DNA of 5,379 nt from a bacterium (GTDB taxonomy: Bacteria > Bacteroidota > Bacteroidia > Cytophagales > Thermonemataceae). The notes under the pieces were generated by a model. It did no database searches, had not been told where the DNA came from, and saw nothing but the letters and a program-made list of their open reading frames with translations. The position numbers and the translations under genes are program-made. The stretch covers positions 1-5,379 of the forward strand of contig JANYGM010000480.1 in assembly GCA_025362415.1 (NCBI GenBank), read 5' to 3'. Positions 5,332-5,379 of this stretch are shown piece after piece (positions within the stretch are counted from its first letter, which is position 1; every line of letters starts with the position of its first letter).

Positions 5332-5379
5332 AGAATTATGGTCAGACCTTCATTGCATTACGGTACAGACCACAATTCT
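5332..5379. repeat. Hairpin unit 2: same core, inverse orientation, different stem
   Basis: Arm 5332-5343 pairs with 5368-5379 (11 of 12 bp, A/C mismatch at 5338/5373) around a 24-nt loop (5344-5367). The reverse complement of this loop matches the unit 1 loop at 20 of 24 positions with no gaps. The outer stem (AGAATT/AATTCT) has no similarity to the unit 1 stem (TTATTAG/CTAATAA). The stem may continue beyond the window edge. Spacer 5317-5331 separates it from unit 1. Confidence 0.7.

Noticed and set aside
5253..5379. CRISPR array
   Set aside because: Only two core copies, in opposite orientation, with self-complementary flanks instead of unique spacers between direct repeats.
5253..5379. 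Integron attC sites or tRNA genes
   Set aside because: No GTTRRRY/RYYYAAC core boxes and no integrase gene in view; no T-arm or anticodon arm pattern on either strand.

Overview
The window is AT-rich DNA from a member of the Bacteroidota, most likely a gliding or Cytophagia-like lineage, although the genus cannot be fixed from sequence alone. Four things point there: a C-terminal type IX secretion (T9SS) sorting domain, a lipoprotein of a Bacteroidota-type family, TAnnTTTG-type -7 promoter elements in place of E. coli-like -10 boxes, and no Shine-Dalgarno sequences before the starts.

Layout. Positions 1-1461 (+) hold the 3' part of a large secreted protein with a PKD-like domain, a poly-proline linker, a second beta-rich domain and a T9SS type A sorting domain. 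A 250-bp convergent intergenic region follows. It carries two terminator hairpins, a perfect 16-bp inverted repeat and a small TTCACAATT repeat cluster. Positions 1711-3366 (-) are a complete recN (DNA repair SMC-like ATPase). A 247-bp divergent spacer with candidate promoters separates recN from a small orphan coiled-coil gene (3614-3949, +), which has its own strong terminator. Next comes a promoter and a two-gene operon (+): a lipoprotein (4119-4724) whose signal peptide is partly encoded by a GC-rich dispersed-type palindrome, and the 5' end of a gene for an exported protein (4732-4953).

The right end is rearranged. The exported-protein gene stops abruptly at about 4930. The sequence then reads as roughly 309 bp from the middle of ispD on the opposite strand, with neither a genuine start nor a genuine end. 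At about 5240 this gives way to an unusual non-coding tract running to the window edge. The tract holds two hairpins with different stem sequences that enclose nearly the same 32-nt core in opposite orientations. This is the most interesting signal in the window. It may be a mobile or recombination element or a structured RNA/DNA element, but its position beside two gene fragments means an assembly or amplification chimera must be excluded first.

The left part (T9SS cargo, recN, small gene) looks like ordinary chromosome. The genes do not form one obvious pathway. The only likely co-transcribed pair is the lipoprotein and the truncated exported protein, 7 bp apart.
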